DNA from: Odobenus rosmarus divergens
Taxonomy: Eukaryota; Chordata; Mammalia; Carnivora; Odobenidae
NCBI RefSeq assembly: GCF_000321225.1
Contig: NW_004450582.1
Span: 1,163,148 to 1,227,147 of the forward strand
Reading direction: 5' to 3'
Length of the DNA: 64,000 nucleotides
In this document: positions 33,981 to 46,811 of the stretch, one piece after another
How the letters are laid out: each line of letters starts with the position of its first letter
Numbering within the stretch: position 1 is the first letter of the stretch
Program-made: the position numbers and the translations under genes
The notes under the pieces: generated by a model
Databases searched by the model: none
The model's input: the letters and a program-made list of their open reading frames with translations, nothing else
What the model was told of the DNA's origin: nothing

Positions 33981-36900
33981 TAAGTGCACTTTTATATTAG
34001 AAGTCCTGTGAGTCCTGTATTTTAGGGATTTGAATGTATCTTTTTCTAAATATAGAAGTGTATGTGTTTTAAAATATAAACCTGTCATGGCCAAAATTTC
34101 TTATTATTAAATACTTAGTAAATAATGTTTAGTAGTTGAAGACTGTAAGGATAGTGTTGTATAATATTTAAAAAAATATGGGGTACAGTGGATTAAGGAA
34201 CCATGGTAGTATCTAATATAGTGCCCCAAATAGTTGTTGAGTGAATTCTATACAGATGAACCATGCTTTACAATCCCTGCTACTTGGTTATGAATAGAAT
34301 ACATATAAATTAACTCTATGGGGGTTTAAAAGTTTGTTCTGCCAATAAGAACCCATAATTTTCTTATAGTTTTTGTTTATTTTGTTTTGGGACCTAGGAA
34401 TGATAGAAGCACTTTTTGTTTGTTTTGGTTTGATAATGGTAAATTTACAGATTTATGTGTTCTGAGTTCTATTTAAAGTTCTTGGTAGGACATATAATTT
34501 AGTAATAAGGAATAAATCCTACACGTTGGGATCCTGGAATCCTAACTGGGTTTCTGATAGATAAGTAATGTGAAAAAAGTACTAAATGTGCCAAATAATG
34601 TATAATCAAATAGTTGTACGTGTGTTTATTGAAATGGTGTTAAACTTTCCCCAAAGGATGACTTCATCCCTGTATATATTGTAAAAACAAAGTAAAAATT
34701 TAAAATTTTTTTTCAGCAAAATCTCTTTGTGGATTTGAGATGTTGGGATTTCCTCAGTCTAAAAACACTCCTTGAAGCCCTGCAATAAGTATTGATTTCT
34801 GCTATTTATTATTTTCATCATTTTAATATATCAATATAGGTCTACTTTGGAGTATTTCATTGTTGTCTTTTCTGGTGAAACTCTGTTGTTAGACTACGTT
34901 GCTAATGTTCTTAAGTTCACCATATTTAATTCCTCCGTGGACCATACAGTTTTACTTGTTACTTATTCTCATACTGAATATTTAGCAACATTTTCTTCCA
35001 TGTAACTTTGGTTACAGGAAAAATTCCATGCGAGAGTGAACTGATCAGTCAACAGTTTGGAGAAGGATATCAGAGTACAACTCTTGCTAAGTAAAAATGG
35101 TATATCTTTAATAGAGGGGAAATGTGATTGGAGCTGCTTCAGAATCATCTAAAATATACGAGTAATGGTATTTAGCTGGGGAAAGAGCAATCAAAAGCAA
35201 TACTTCCTGGAAGCATAAAATTGTAAGAGGCATGCGGTGATAGGAAGGCCTCACTCAGGGAGGGTGAGATAAATGTGCAAGAACATGGGATTATTTAAGA
35301 AGTGGAGCAAAACTGCAGAGTAAAAAGTCAGCGGAGGGTTGGGGAGAGATCATTAGGGTAAGTGTGAATGTTGGCAGACAGGAAAGGAGGAGAGGGGAGA
35401 GTAAGCTTGTTAAATTTTGAGGTAGAGTTGTGGGTTTGGGTGCTTGGGAAACAGTAGTTTAAGGATTTGCTGAGCAGGAAACCTATGGAATGAGCCACCA
35501 CTGCTTTAGGGTGGTGGCAAGGTGAATACATTTAAGTATCTAGGAGGAAGGGCTGATTTTCCAAAATCTTGAGACAGAAAGCATTGGCTGACAGACTTCA
35601 AAAGGCTCTGAAAGTGTGCCTACATGTGAGTGATGTCCTCTCCATGGTCCTTTGGTAGATGTCATCCATAGACAGTTACTCTCCTGACAGCTTTAGCCAG
35701 TAGGATCAAGCCGACTTGATCTCGGACACACCCTTTCTGGGTATGTGCACACATAGGGCCAGTGAGGTACTTTGGTAGAGAGGGTAGTGAGGTGAGGAAC
35801 TGTGGTCTCAAGGGCTTAAGCTTTAGACAGGGAGCACTCTTTCCCTTCAGGTGGAGAGGTGGAGAAGAGAGTGAGTGGCTGGGAATGCCCAGGGAGCCTA
35901 ATGATTGCCCTGGCCTCTTCATATCACAGCATCCCATTACACGTTGCTCAGCCAGCCTGCATCCCTGTGTCTTACACACGGGGAGAAAATACGGCTAATA
36001 TTTTTGCTTATAGAGATTTTTTTGGGGGGTGTGCTTCTTTCACATATTTCACATACACTTTTAGCTAAATCTCATGGACAGTTTGCTTGGAATACATGGA
36101 GTTGGGTGTTCAGGGACAGGAGTCCTCATTTCCAGTCATGGAAAAAGAGTTTGAGTTATTTGGGGATGTCTTTGTCTCTGTTAGCATGCATGACTATTAC
36201 TCTGTTCACCCAGGACCTAAAGCTGAATACCTATTCACTTATTCTTCATTTACTACCAACCCATGTCAACTACTAGATCCTAAGATGAGCTACTAAATAA
36301 AACAAGAATCTGTTATTATGTGACTCATCCTTCTGTTTCTCCCTTGTATTCCAAATTTTTAATGATGTGGTGTGAAGAGATTCAGGATTTCCATTCCTGT
36401 TTTCCCTTTCCTGCCAAGCTCATGACCCCTGCCAACTCCATCCTTTCCTTCATTTGCCTGCAATTTTGGTTTGGGTTCTGGACTCTTTGGGAGTTTATAG
36501 AACAGGAGCCATTTAAACTCCTTTTTTCCAAATGGGACAAGTATCTTAATTGAGGTCAGACCAACACTGACTGTGACCGAATCTTCTCCTCATCCGCCTG
36601 GCACAGGGGGAGAATCCATACGGTAGAAGAATGGCATGAAACTGTGCCTCCTAACAGTGTCCATTGGGATAAAGCTAATGCCCAGCTGGAGGCACAACAC
36701 AGTGACTTCTTTTGCCAGGCTTGATTGTTCTGCTTGGTCCCAAGCCAGATGGCAACCTGGTGGGTGAACCATTGGCTCTGGCCTTTCCCCAACCCCCTCA
36801 TGTCTAAGATAAAATGCCCAGCTGTCCCTTTGCAGGACTTACCTTGTGGAAACAGGAAATGCTCTCACTGTTGCTTGATATTTAAATAATTTTGTTTAAA

Positions 36901-38192
36901 TTTATAACTATAGTACTACCAATATGCCTTTATTAGTGGTATGAGAGCTTCAAATTGCTTGCCAGAATTCAAGAATGGAATCCATTTAACACCAGGCTGT
37001 TGAAGTATTAAAAGAGCTTCTGGAGTGAGCGTGGGAGAGGAAGTGTGAAGATGTGAATTATGGAACTAGTGTAAATCATGTACTATATATAGTTATTTTG
37101 ATTACTAGAAATACTTGTAGCAAGGTTTACATTAGTTTTAGAACCTTTTATCTTTTTGTCACTCTCTGACATATGTAAGACAGAAATGAACATCCAGGGT
37201 CTCCCGCAAGTGGATATATATCTGCTGAATCAGATGATACTTATGCTTTTGTGCCTGAATTGTAGTGTAATGTTAAGTATGCCTCATTTGAATAATGGTA
37301 GTAGGATGTATATCTGTTATGATTTGTTTTAAAGTTTCAAATGGAGTTGTAGGTATATGAAGAAATCAAGAGAGAATTCTGAAAAAGAAACAAAGACCTG
37401 GTCATTTCACAGAGATTCATCTATATAAATCTTCCATTTTAACTCTAGCTTTGCTTTCTGAGATTATGAGGCATTACTAATAGCATTCTTAAATTACATT
37501 TTCTTTAATTAAAAAAATCTCTTTGACAGTAACAGAGAAAGCCCAAGAACTTTATTGATGTTTCTGAGACACGTAAATGTTTCTAAACAAACCTAAATAA
37601 TTTGGTAGGTTTGGGGAAAAACACTTATTTGTGTTAGCCTACACTTGGGAGTCTCTTGTTCACCACTGGATTTGCAGCCCTAGGAAGTGTCCTGATTTCT
37701 TAAGGATCCAGTTACAGCCTGAAGCACATTTCTGTTAGACATGCTATAAATGAATGATGCTTATCCTACAAATGCTTTTTCTACCATAACGTCACTGAAA
37801 TGATGCAGCTAATATTGTTGCTGTCATTAGAAAAGTAATCATTGCTTTGCTTTCCTCATAGGATTTTATAAAATGAAATGAGATAGTAGATTCAAAGGTC
37901 TTTTTTAAGATTTTAGGTGATCAATAAATATAAAGAGACATTATTATTATTATTACAATTTAACTTTACTATTACTTTTATCACAACCAGCATCACTATT
38001 ATCATCTTCACCACTGGAGTATAATTTCTCTGACCCATCTTCTCTATTTATTGACTAAATTTACCAGGAAAGGGAAGGCACATCATGCCAATTGGTAATC
38101 TGGAATTTCTAATTGGAGACTTTTTAATTGTTTTCCTTGGAGAATCTGAGGCCTCAGTGTAATAATAATCCTGACTCTGGACCCCTAAATTT
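33981..38192. other. 4.2 kb without a gene or SINE
   Basis: No gene is recognised. At 35.3-36.8 kb several overlapping open frames occur on both strands (up to 123 codons at 35905-36276) without domains, splice support or a consistent frame. A weak antisense L2-like segment lies near 35200-35480, and a MIR-like antisense segment near 37840-37960. The rest is unrecognised. Confidence 0.55.
37840..37960 (-). mobile_element. MIR-like fragment, antisense, with ATT run
   Basis: CTTTCCTCATAGGATTTTATAAAATGAAATGAGATAGTAG, GTGATCAATAAATATAAAGAGACATTATTATTATTATTAC resembles the reversed end of MIR, including the typical terminal (ATT)n. Confidence 0.5.
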
Positions 38193-39355
38193 CCTTCCCC
38201 TCTGAGTTTTATTGAGGTATAATTGATAAATAAAAATTGTATGTATTTAAAGTGTACAATGTGATGGTTTGATATACATTGTGAAATCATTACCATAATC
38301 AATTAACACACCCATCACCTCACATAGTTAACTTTTTTTTGTTTTTTGTTTTTGTTCTGGTGTGGTGAGAACACTTAAGATTACTCACTTAGCAAATTTC
38401 AAGTATAGAAAACAGTATTACTGAGTCTAGTCTCCATGCTATACATTGGATCCCCAGAACTTATTTGTCTTCTAACTGGAAGTTTATATCCTTTGACCAA
38501 TATCTCCCCTTTACCCTCATTCCCCAAGCCCCTGGCAAACACCATTCTACTTGCTGGTTCTATGAGTTTACCTTTTTTTAGATTTCACATATAAGTGAGA
38601 TCATATAATATTTGCCTTGTTTTGCCTGGCTTTTTTCACTTAGCATAATGTCCTCCAAGTTCATTCATGTTGTCGTAAATGGCAAGATTTCCTTCTTTCC
38701 ATTGGCTGAATAATACTCCAGTGTGTATATATGTAGCACATTTTCTTTATCTACTCATCCCTTGATGAACACTTAGGTTGTTTCCCCATGTCGGCTACTG
38801 CAAATAATGGTACAATGAAAATGGGAGTGTATCTCTTTGAGATACTGATTTTATTTCCTTTGTACGTACACCCAGAAGAGATTGCTTCTGGAATGAGATT
38901 GCTAGATCACATGGTAGTTCCATTTGTAAATTTTTGAGGAACCTCCATACTGTTTTCCATAATGGCTGTACCAGGTCTATGTTTCTTTTTCAGAAATTTA
39001 CATTCCCACCAACAGTGAATAAGGGCTCTCTTTTCTCTATCCGCTTGCCAACACTTGTTATCTCTTGTTGATGATAGCTATCCTAACAGGTATGAGGTGA
39101 TATCACATTGTGGTTTTGATTTACATTTCCCTGATGATTAGTGATGTTAAGCATCTTTTATGTTTTTGTTTGCCGTTTGTGTGTCTTATTGGGCAAAATG
39201 TTTATTCAGGTCCTTTGCTCATTTAAAAAATCTGGTTATTTTTTGTTGTTAAGTTGTATGTGTTCCTTATATATTTTGGACATTGACCTCTTATCAGATA
39301 TGTGGTTTGCAAAGACACATTCCTTTTAATTTCATTGCCAAGAGTATTTGATTTC
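38193..39355 (-). mobile_element. L1 LINE 3' end, antisense
   Basis: Continuous antisense L1 starts in the 3' UTR (TTTTATTGAGGTATAATTGA at 38209-38228) and goes through TTTCACTTAGCATAATGTCCTCCAAGTTCATTCATG, CCATACTGTTTTCCATAATGGCTG and CATTCCCACCAACAGTG to TTATATATTTTGGACATTGACC and CTTATCAGATATGTGGTTTGC. It covers the 3' UTR and the C-terminal part of ORF2. Open frames here are antisense readings. Confidence 0.93.
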
Positions 39356-41349
39356 TGCCTAAAGGATCAGCCTAGTCCTGAAGGGCCAGTTCTGTCCTTT
39401 GGAGAATTTTAAGAACCCTGACTCATTAGCTTCTTACTTGATAGCAAATACTGTTGCTGTTGAGTCTGTGTTAACTTTGTGCCTCAGTCTGGTAATTGGG
39501 TTTCTGTCTTGCTTGTATGATAATTACCCCAGGCTTAGTCACAGATTTCCTATATTGACTCTTTGTCTCAGCCTTAAGAACCTGCCCAGAATCCCTTAAT
39601 TCTCTTTAATTTCCTAAATTTAGCTGACCACCCCTCCCAACCTTCCTATACCCACACACAGATTTAAGTCTTGCTTGAGTCTCCCGTTCCTTCACCAGCA
39701 ATCCAGTTAACATGGTATCTGAACTATGGTATAAATGGAATTTGGTAGGACTGGTTGGTGCTAAGGAGAAGGGAAGGTGTCCAGAGGTAAAGAGAAGGGG
39801 AAATTGACATGAACATAGCAGAAAAGTACAAAAAGACAGGTACATTTCTTCATTCACAACGTTGTGAACTTTGTAAAGGAAAGAAATCTTGTCCCATTGT
39901 TACTGCTCTATCTCTATAAAACTGCCTAAAACTGCCCAGCATTTAACCTATCCAGTAAATACTTGCTGAATGAGTGTTTGGGAGATACACTGAATTGACT
40001 GGTTTGTCTGGAGGGCACTTTAATGTGAACTTTTAGGGATTGGGATCGTTTTGGTCTTGTTTATTACTAGAGCTCCATATATTTTTGGTGAATGAATGAA
40101 TAAGTAATGGGATTACTGGAGTAGAGGCTAAGAATGCTCAAATTGATAATGCAAAATCTTGAATGTTGCGCTAAGGACATTCTCATGACAAGAAAAAGGG
40201 CAGAGTTCAGGATCTAATTATCTTATTATCGACATCTACGGCCTAATGTAATAAGAGTTTTATTCTCTAAGTATACTCTTGAGCCGAAGCGTTCAGAAAG
40301 GGAATCCTTTCTCAGCATCAAAATGCTGAGGAAAGAAGGGTTCTTTTTATCTAAGATATTCCTTTTTGAGTTAAGTCTAATATCTAAATAGGTAGATATG
40401 TTTCCAAAACATGCTTTTAAAAGTTGCTTGTATGAATAGTTAACACTTTTATACACATCAATTCCAGAAATATGTTTCTTTTTAATGTCATGTGAATAAA
40501 GATGTGCTTTCAGGGACTCAACAAGGTGATGAAAGGCATCCACTGTTTTCATTCTTGCTGGTCTATTTTGACATTCAGTGGTGTTAAGCAAGTATTCAGT
40601 GCTTCAGGCTCCTTGAATCTGTGTGCTGGAGTGAGTGTTTCTAGGTGTCGAATACACCTCTTCATCTGCTTTATCTCTGGACTCTGGCATGGGCCATTTT
40701 AGGCCATAGGATGTATACTTTCCAAATACTATTACTCTGGAAAAGTGACCTATCCAGTCTACAAACCAAATGATTTTATTGAGGAAGAGAGCTTATCTTG
40801 ATAGATGCACTTAAAGGAATTTCTTCTCAATGTTTTATCTTCATTGAGTGCTTGTACTGCTTAGGGATCAAATCATCCCTGATTGTGATAAATAGTAGTT
40901 TTATATATAAATAAGAGTTTTTTTTTTCTTTTTCTTCCTCTTGTGAATGTGTGTCTGCCATAGGATAATGTGTAAAGCTAGACTTGCTAATTAAGAATAT
41001 TGTTTCTGCCAGGTATAACCTAAAACCAGAGTTGGAATTAGGGCAGGGCCATGGCAAATGCACACTGAGCACCAGAATGGCAGGTGTGTCCTCTACAGGA
41101 TAGAAGATCACTGTCACTCTTGGCTCCCTGCTTTCTCCTTATCTTCATCCAAGCACCTGGCAGGTTCAGAAAGATAGAGTCCAATTCTCCAGGCAGTCAT
41201 CCTCAGCAGGAGAAAACCAGGGAAAGTGATCATCTGAAATCGTGGACATAGGGGCAAAAGGCAGGAAGCTTGAGGTTTTTGAAATGTAAATAATTCTATG
41301 GCAGGTGATTAATTTTTCTTAGATGAATTACTATAGCCAGTCTAGATTC
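39356..41349. other. 2.0 kb without a gene or young repeat
   Basis: No gene is identified. Two weak sense L2-end-like pieces occur (near 39950-39980, ATACTTGCTGAATGAGTG; and 40060-40110, GGTGAATGAATGAATAAG). An antisense-strand open frame of 121 codons at 40226-40591 has no recognisable domain. Confidence 0.5.
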
Positions 41350-41368
41350 TGGAGGAACTAATTCTTTT

Positions 41369-41574
41369 TTTTTTTTTTTTTTAAGATTTTATTTATTTAT
41401 GGGACAGAGAGAGAGAGAGACAGGGAGAGAGGGAACACAAGCAGGGGGAGTGGGAGAGGGAGAAGCAGGCTTCCTGCCGAGCAGGGAGCCTGATGCAGGA
41501 CTCAATCCCAGGACCCCGGGATCATGACCTGAGCCGAAGGCAGACGCTTAATGACTGAGCCACCCAGGTGCCCC
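41369..41574 (-). mobile_element. SINEC, antisense, young subtype
   Basis: T18, AAGATTTTATTTATTTATGGG, CAGGGAGAGAGGGAACACAAGC body, and end GCCACCCAGGTGCCCC. TSD TGGAGGAACTAATTCTTTT (41350-41368) and TGGAGGAACTGATTCTTTT (41575-41593), one difference. Confidence 0.97.
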
Positions 41575-41984
41575 TGGAGGAACTGATTCTTTTTAGGCTT
41601 ACTGGTGTAGGAGATCATAAGCAAAATCTCCTAACCAATGTTGGGAAACCTAGAAAATAGGAAAATAACGATGTATAATTTTAATATATAAGGACGATTG
41701 CTTACTATTTTTGTATTTGATTTTAATGATGAACAAAATGCTCTATGTTGTTTTGATGAGGATAATTTGTTTTTCCACCACTACTACTAGCATAATTGTT
41801 CTTGTCATTGTCTTCATCATCATCAAATATTTATTAATTCCTGGCTAATAAGCAAGGAAAGTTCCAGGAAGAGTGGAGAAGATAAATAAGTGGAAGATGT
41901 GACTTCTTTTTTTAAAGAAGATTTATTTTCTATTTCGGACTGAACATGTCCTAGGAAAGTAAAAATAAAGTATATGATTTATTC

Positions 41985-42200
41985 ATTACATAAATGATCA
42001 TTAATCTCCCTTATGTGCTAGGCACTGCCCTCAGTATTTGAGAAATAATGTTGAATAAAATATAGTTTCTGCCCTTAAATTTAATGTCCAGGGGGAGGTG
42101 ATAGACAAGCAAATAAGAATTTCAATAAATTGTAACATGAATTGTCAGTGAAGTGTCACAGAGAGTGCTTGCTATAGGAAGATACTATATTAAAAGATGT
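41985..42200 (-). mobile_element. L2 LINE fragment, antisense
   Basis: CTTATGTGCTAGGCACTGCCCTCAGTATTTGAGAAATAATG, TTCTGCCCTTAAATTTAATGTCCAGGGGGAGGTGATAGACAAGCAAATAAG and AGTGTCACAGAGAGTGCTTGCTATAGG keep the reversed L2 order. Confidence 0.8.
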
Positions 42201-42250
42201 ATGAAATAAAATATTGGACAGTTTGGAAGCCAGAATAAAAACATTCTTTT

Positions 42251-42434
42251 GGGTGCCTGGGTGGCTCAGTTGGTTAAGCATCTGCCTTCGGCTCAGGTCA
42301 TGGTCCCGGGGTCCTGGGATGGAGCCCCACGTTGGGGCTCCCTGCTCAGCGGGGAGTCTGCTTCTCCCTCTGCCCCTCGTCCCACTCGTTCTCTCAACCT
42401 CTCTCTCTCTCAAATAAATAAAATCTTTAAAAAA
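42251..42434 (+). mobile_element. SINEC
   Basis: GGGTGCCTGGGTGGCTCAG head, CGGCTCAGGTCATGGTCCC, and AAATAAATAAAATC tail. TSD AAAAACATTCTTTT at 42237-42250 and 42435-42448, perfect and A-rich at its 5' side, as expected for L1-endonuclease priming. Confidence 0.96.
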
Positions 42435-42448
42435 AAAAACATTCTTTT

Positions 42449-43355
42449 AAGTCCTTATTTCTTATGTTGTCCCTTAGTAAGAGCCTAAGGCATAACCTTA
42501 AATAGTCAAGTAATAAAAACATTCTGCTAACAATGAAAGTACTATAGTTCAGGTACGTTACATTCAGCTCTTCCAAAAGAACACAGGCATGGATCTTGTG
42601 AAATTTGGTTAAATGGGCCTTAAATTCTTTCTAGCATCAATTGTCTTAATATTTGCTTTTGCCTGATGCCCTGTGGTATGGTTTGAAAAGAAGACCTTGT
42701 TTTATATGCTAGGTTGGCAAGTGTCAAGGTTAGTATTCCATTATGAAAATTAAGAAACCTGATCTGCGTTTTTTTTCTTTTGTTTAGGCAGTGTATGTTT
42801 CCACCTCTGCAAGGAGGGATTTGATGAAAGGGAAAAAGCTTAGGTCCATTATACCTTGGCTATTTTGTTTCTGTCTGCCATAAAACTTGTTGTAGAATAG
42901 AATTTTTTATAGCCAATTACTGTTTTACACCAGCTTGGTGTATTTTATTTTCTTTATATCAGGTGAAGGAAATCAGAACTTTTTTATATGTTGAGTTGTT
43001 CAGTTCCAGAGGGAAAAATACCAAGAGAGCTGTGGAATTTTTCTGCCTAGAGATCTTTAAGAAAAGGTGTTCAGGCACTTAACTGCCTGAAATTGTGTAG
43101 TTTTGTGTGTCCTACTTGAAAGAGCAAGATGTATAAAAACCCAGACTTAGAAAATTGGTATCATTAAGGATGATTCTTCTCTAGTCATTTTTGTTTTCCT
43201 AGTAGGTAGATTTATTTGGTAATAAGTACTTAAAATTGGTGAGTATTTGAGTTACGAATATTGCTTACATAATATCTTAATTTGTACTGTGAAGGATTTT
43301 TGCAGTTTTCAGAACACTTGTACATAATTACGTTATTTGAGGCTCAGGGGTCTTC
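42449..43355. other. 0.9 kb unannotated
   Basis: No gene or repeat is recognised. A good pyrimidine tract with AG at about 42771-42788 (TTTTTTTCTTTTGTTTAG) has no matching donor within 200 bases that would leave a convincing exon. Confidence 0.45.
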
Positions 43356-43359
43356 TGTG

Positions 43360-43485
43360 GTAGACAAGGCTGGCATTATGGGTGATCCCCATTTTGCTGA
43401 TGAGAAATCTGAGGATGTGAGTTTATGAGAGTTTCCTGGGCTCTAAGTTATTAAATGGTGGGCTTTGGCACAGGCTTTCTGATAG
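43360..43485 (+). mobile_element. MIR SINE fragment
   Basis: GGGTGATCCCCATTTTGCTGATGAGAAATCTGAGGATG then ATTAAATGGTGGGCTTTGGCACAGGC matches the MIR core order. Confidence 0.7.
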
Positions 43486-44469
43486 CACATTTTTGCTCTT
43501 TTTAGGATGTTATGGGGCACTGATTTTTTTCGTAAATGAGTATTTGTTCTGTTGTATGTCAAAATCAGGTCCGTGTGTTATCTCTGGGTCATTGATTTCT
43601 CCTTTCTTCAAGCTGAATGATCACTGGCGGAATGGAGAACGTGTTTGGCCTTCCTCCCCAGTTATTATTTCATCAGCTGGTGCTTTCTTATCAGTTGGTG
43701 TTGAAGATGGTAATTGGGGGTTCTCAGATCAGCTCACAAAAAATAATTTAACTTACAAAAGTACTGAATCAATGTTATTGAAAGTAACTTGCTGCTCATA
43801 AAATAATGTGGTTTGATGTTTAAAAACTGTTTCTAGGAAACAGGGAGTGAATTTGTTAATGTACGAAGAGTAAGTACTTTAACTACATTAGCTATATATG
43901 GTATCCACTTCAGCTGAGCTGAATTTTGATAAATTAGACTGCACTTAAGAGAACCAAAATCAAATCAGTTCATTGACTATTGAGTCCTTTCATGGGGGCC
44001 ACAGGTTAAATTTTAGAGTTAACAGGGCCAAATGTGTACCACGAATAAAATCTCTAGGAAGAAAAAGGACGTATTATTGATGATTACCAGATTAGGCTTT
44101 GTGTGTTGAGATAATTTTACCTTATAGCTCTGGTTTAAGAATTTGTTTTCCCCTGAACATTTAGTACATACATAATACAGAGTGTAAAAAAAATTTGCAA
44201 ATGTCAGAAAAGGACAAAGAAGAACGTAATTCCTTGTAACCCTTCTGTTTGAGAATGTTTTTGGTAAGAGAAGGGTGAGGTCATTTTAGAAGAAGGAATT
44301 AGTACAGCACAAGGGTGACTGACATATTCAGGAGCATATAGACAGTAGCTAAGGGTAGGAGAATACCTGCTGGGGTATAGTTGTAGATGAGTTTGATTAG
44401 CTCAGTTATGTTGGACCACAAATTCCAGGACAAGAGATTTGTTGCTCTCAAATAAAGGATTGCAAAGCT

Positions 44470-44602
44470 CTTGTAGCCTAGGACTCATGTTTTCCAGGTA
44501 AGGAAATCTAAGTGAATCATTCAAATAAGTTAGTGGAGAAATTGGGGCTGGAACCCAGGCTTCTTGATTATTAAAGAGAATGTTGCTTCTATTATGTGAT
44601 CT
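44470..44602 (+). mobile_element. MIR SINE fragment
   Basis: CATGTTTTCCAGGTAAGGAAATCTAAGTGAATCATTCAAATAAGTTAGTGGAGAAATTGGGGCTGGAACCCAGGCTTCTTGATT fits MIR from the cattttacagatgaggaa block to the ggattcgaacccaggc block. Confidence 0.75.
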
Positions 44603-44689
44603 TGTATGTTGGCCATCATTGGTTCTGGGACAGAGGAAAGCAAAGTAAAAGCATTGCTTTTTAAGAGTAAATTTTCACAGTCTTAGAAA

Positions 44690-44960
44690 AAGGATTAGAA
44701 GGAGAAGTTAGTTGGAATAGGAAGACCAGTTAAGCTTATTTTGATAATCCTGGCAGTGAGGAGATCCAGAGTGGAAAAGATGGAGAAGTCAGGAACAACC
44801 AGAGTTTCAAGCTGAGTAATGAGAAAGGAAGTTGCATTAAAATAATAAATGAGTAAATTTGGAGAGTAAACTTGTTTTGTGGGGAAGATCAAGTTCAATT
44901 TTGAATAAATTAGGAAATCAAGGAGAAATGTTTTATTAGGCAGACAAGACTATGGGGCTG
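44690..44960 (-). mobile_element. L2 LINE fragment, antisense
   Basis: GGAATAGGAAGACCAGTTAAGC, AGATGGAGAAGTCAGGAACAACC and GTGGGGAAGATCAAGTTCAATTTTGAATAAATTAGG follow the reversed L2 body (ggagaccagttaggaggc ... gatgagttcagttttggacatgttgag). Confidence 0.65.
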
Positions 44961-45606
44961 ATGTTGTAAATGTTAAATTACACTTTGCAGATAATGAGGA
45001 TTGACTAGTAGGATAGCATGTGTTATAGGACTAATTTCTTCACAGGGTACAACTGAGGGCAATTTAATTCCAGAAAGGCTTCCTGAGACTGTTGCTTCAG
45101 GAAAGAATAACTTATTAGATGTGTCACTGAATGAAACATCTGGTTAATTAACTGGTGTGGGCAGGCTCACTTCAAAAAGACCTTTGTTGGCCTGGTTGTG
45201 TGATGTTTCTTCTTCTCTAATAAAAGTCTAAGTTGGAAGAGCAACCCCATGTAAAACCTATGTGTTAAAGAAAATGGCCATACCTTTTAGCCATTCACTG
45301 CCACAGTGGCTTCATGATATTTTATGATGTGATCACATTTTTTTGTCATGATTGTAATTCAGTTTAATAATGCTAACTGGTTTCATTTGGGCAATGCATT
45401 GCCCTAATCACTCACCATTTGTTTTTAAACTTTGTATGAGTAAAACCAAATGTAACAGCTGTTGATGTTTCTGCTAAGAGGTAGTGAACCTGAACTATTA
45501 TCTGTATGGTCCATGAAGGTTTTAAAGATGGAGCCCGTGTCTTTGGTTACCTTCTGTTTGTGTATTTCTAAGGATTTCTAAGACTTTAAAGCATATTTAT
45601 TTATTT

Positions 45607-45774
45607 ATTTATTTTAAAGATTTTTATTTATTTTAGAGAGATCACGAGCGTATGGGGGAGGAGCAGTGGGAGAGGGCAGAGTCCGCTGTGGGGCTCGATC
45701 TCCCAACCCTGAGATCAAGACCTGAGCCAAAATCAAGAGACAGATGCTTAACTGACTGAGCTACCCAGGCGCCC
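45607..45774 (-). mobile_element. SINEC, antisense, older subtype
   Basis: TATTTATTTTAAAGATTTTTATTTATTTTAGAG start, GTGGGGCTCGATCTCCCAACCC, AAAATCAAGAGACAGATGC, and end TGAGCTACCCAGGCGCCC. Flanks TAAAGCATATTTATT and TAAAATATATTTATT are likely the TSD. Confidence 0.93.
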
Positions 45775-45875
45775 GTAAAATATATTTATTAACTTCATCT
45801 ATTACTAACCAGTTTACTTAAATTTTGGGGCCTCGATGTTCCTATGCTGGTGTTCCAGCATTTATCACATTGTGT

Positions 45876-46100
45876 TATCTACCTGGGTTTGAGTCCAGCT
45901 TAACTGCTTAGTGGCTGAATGGATTTGCAAGTTATTACAGTTCTCCATCTTTCTGTTTTTTTTTTTCCCCCTCATTTATAAGACAGTATTACTGCCTACC
46001 TTGTAGGCTTGTTGTGAGAATTAAATTATTAAATATATCAAGCACTTGAAGAGCCTGGCACACAGCAAACTCTCAGATCCTGGTTATTGTTACTGTTACT
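45876..46100 (-). mobile_element. MIR SINE, antisense
   Basis: ACCTGGGTTTGAGTCCAGCTTAACTGCTTAGTGGCTG, CTCATTTATAAGACAGTATTACTGCCTACCTTGTAGGCTTGTTGTGAGAATTAAATTATTAAAT and GAGCCTGGCACACAGCAAACTCTCAG are a clear reversed MIR. Confidence 0.88.
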
Positions 46101-46458
46101 GATCTCTTGCCCTCACTGTCCTGTGAACCTTCATGGTTCATCCTTGTATGCCTTGCACCAAGAGCCGTGTTTGCATTTAATAACAGTTTTTAAAGGATTA
46201 ATTGACTGAGGAAGGTGACAGAGGGAGGTGTCACAGGGTATCTTACAGGGTGAAACAGGAAGAGGCCAACTTTTTTTGTTACAAGTGCTATTTCCATTCT
46301 CGCTCACCTCCACTCTGGGTGAAAACTTTTCCTTAGTCATTAAGAATGACTGTTACTGATCCCAACATGGTGTCAGGAAAGCAGTTTGGTTAATCTAAGT
46401 TGGGAGTAGTTAATAGTTTCCCAGTGGCTCATACACTTTAGAAGGTATGTGCTATCCA

Positions 46459-46566
46459 GGGTGCCTGGCTGGCTCTGTTGGTACAGCATGCGACTCTTGA
46501 TCTTGGGGTCATGAGTTCAGGCCCCATGTTAGGCATAGGGCTTAGTTTAAAAAAAAAAAAAAAAAA
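46459..46566 (+). mobile_element. Short SINEC-related element
   Basis: GGTGCCTGGCTGGCTCTGTTGG head, GCGACTCTTGATCTTGGGGTCATGAGTTCAGGCCCC, a GGGCTTAGTTT end and A18. Flanks GTATGTGCTATCC and GAGTGTGCTAACC may be a diverged TSD. Confidence 0.9.
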
Positions 46567-46811
46567 GAGAGTGTGCTAACCACTCTTGTTGCTTGCCTTT
46601 GAAGCCTGCCCTGGTGAAGAACAGTTTTTTTTCAGATCTCCATTTCTGGGTGGGGACCCCTATGTAGGCCGTCCATTTCTGCCTGGGAATCTAAGCATGA
46701 GCACAGCTAATTGTTTTTAGTTTCTTTGCTGCTGCTTTGAACAGATGTGCTTAGGTTAATGGCTTTGGGCAGCAGGATGCATTAATGGTTTTTCTCATAA
46801 TTTTGCTACAC

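Noticed and set aside
35662..36276. Overlapping frames of 69-123 codons on both strands
   Set aside because: Several frames are open at once, with no domain, no splice context and no consistent strand, as expected by chance in slightly GC-richer DNA.
42771..42900. Possible exon after the acceptor-like TTTTTTTCTTTTGTTTAG
   Set aside because: No donor at a sensible distance, and no frame with protein resemblance.
43493..43801. 102-codon sense frame
   Set aside because: No recognised domain, no convincing splice or promoter context, and ordinary composition for chance.
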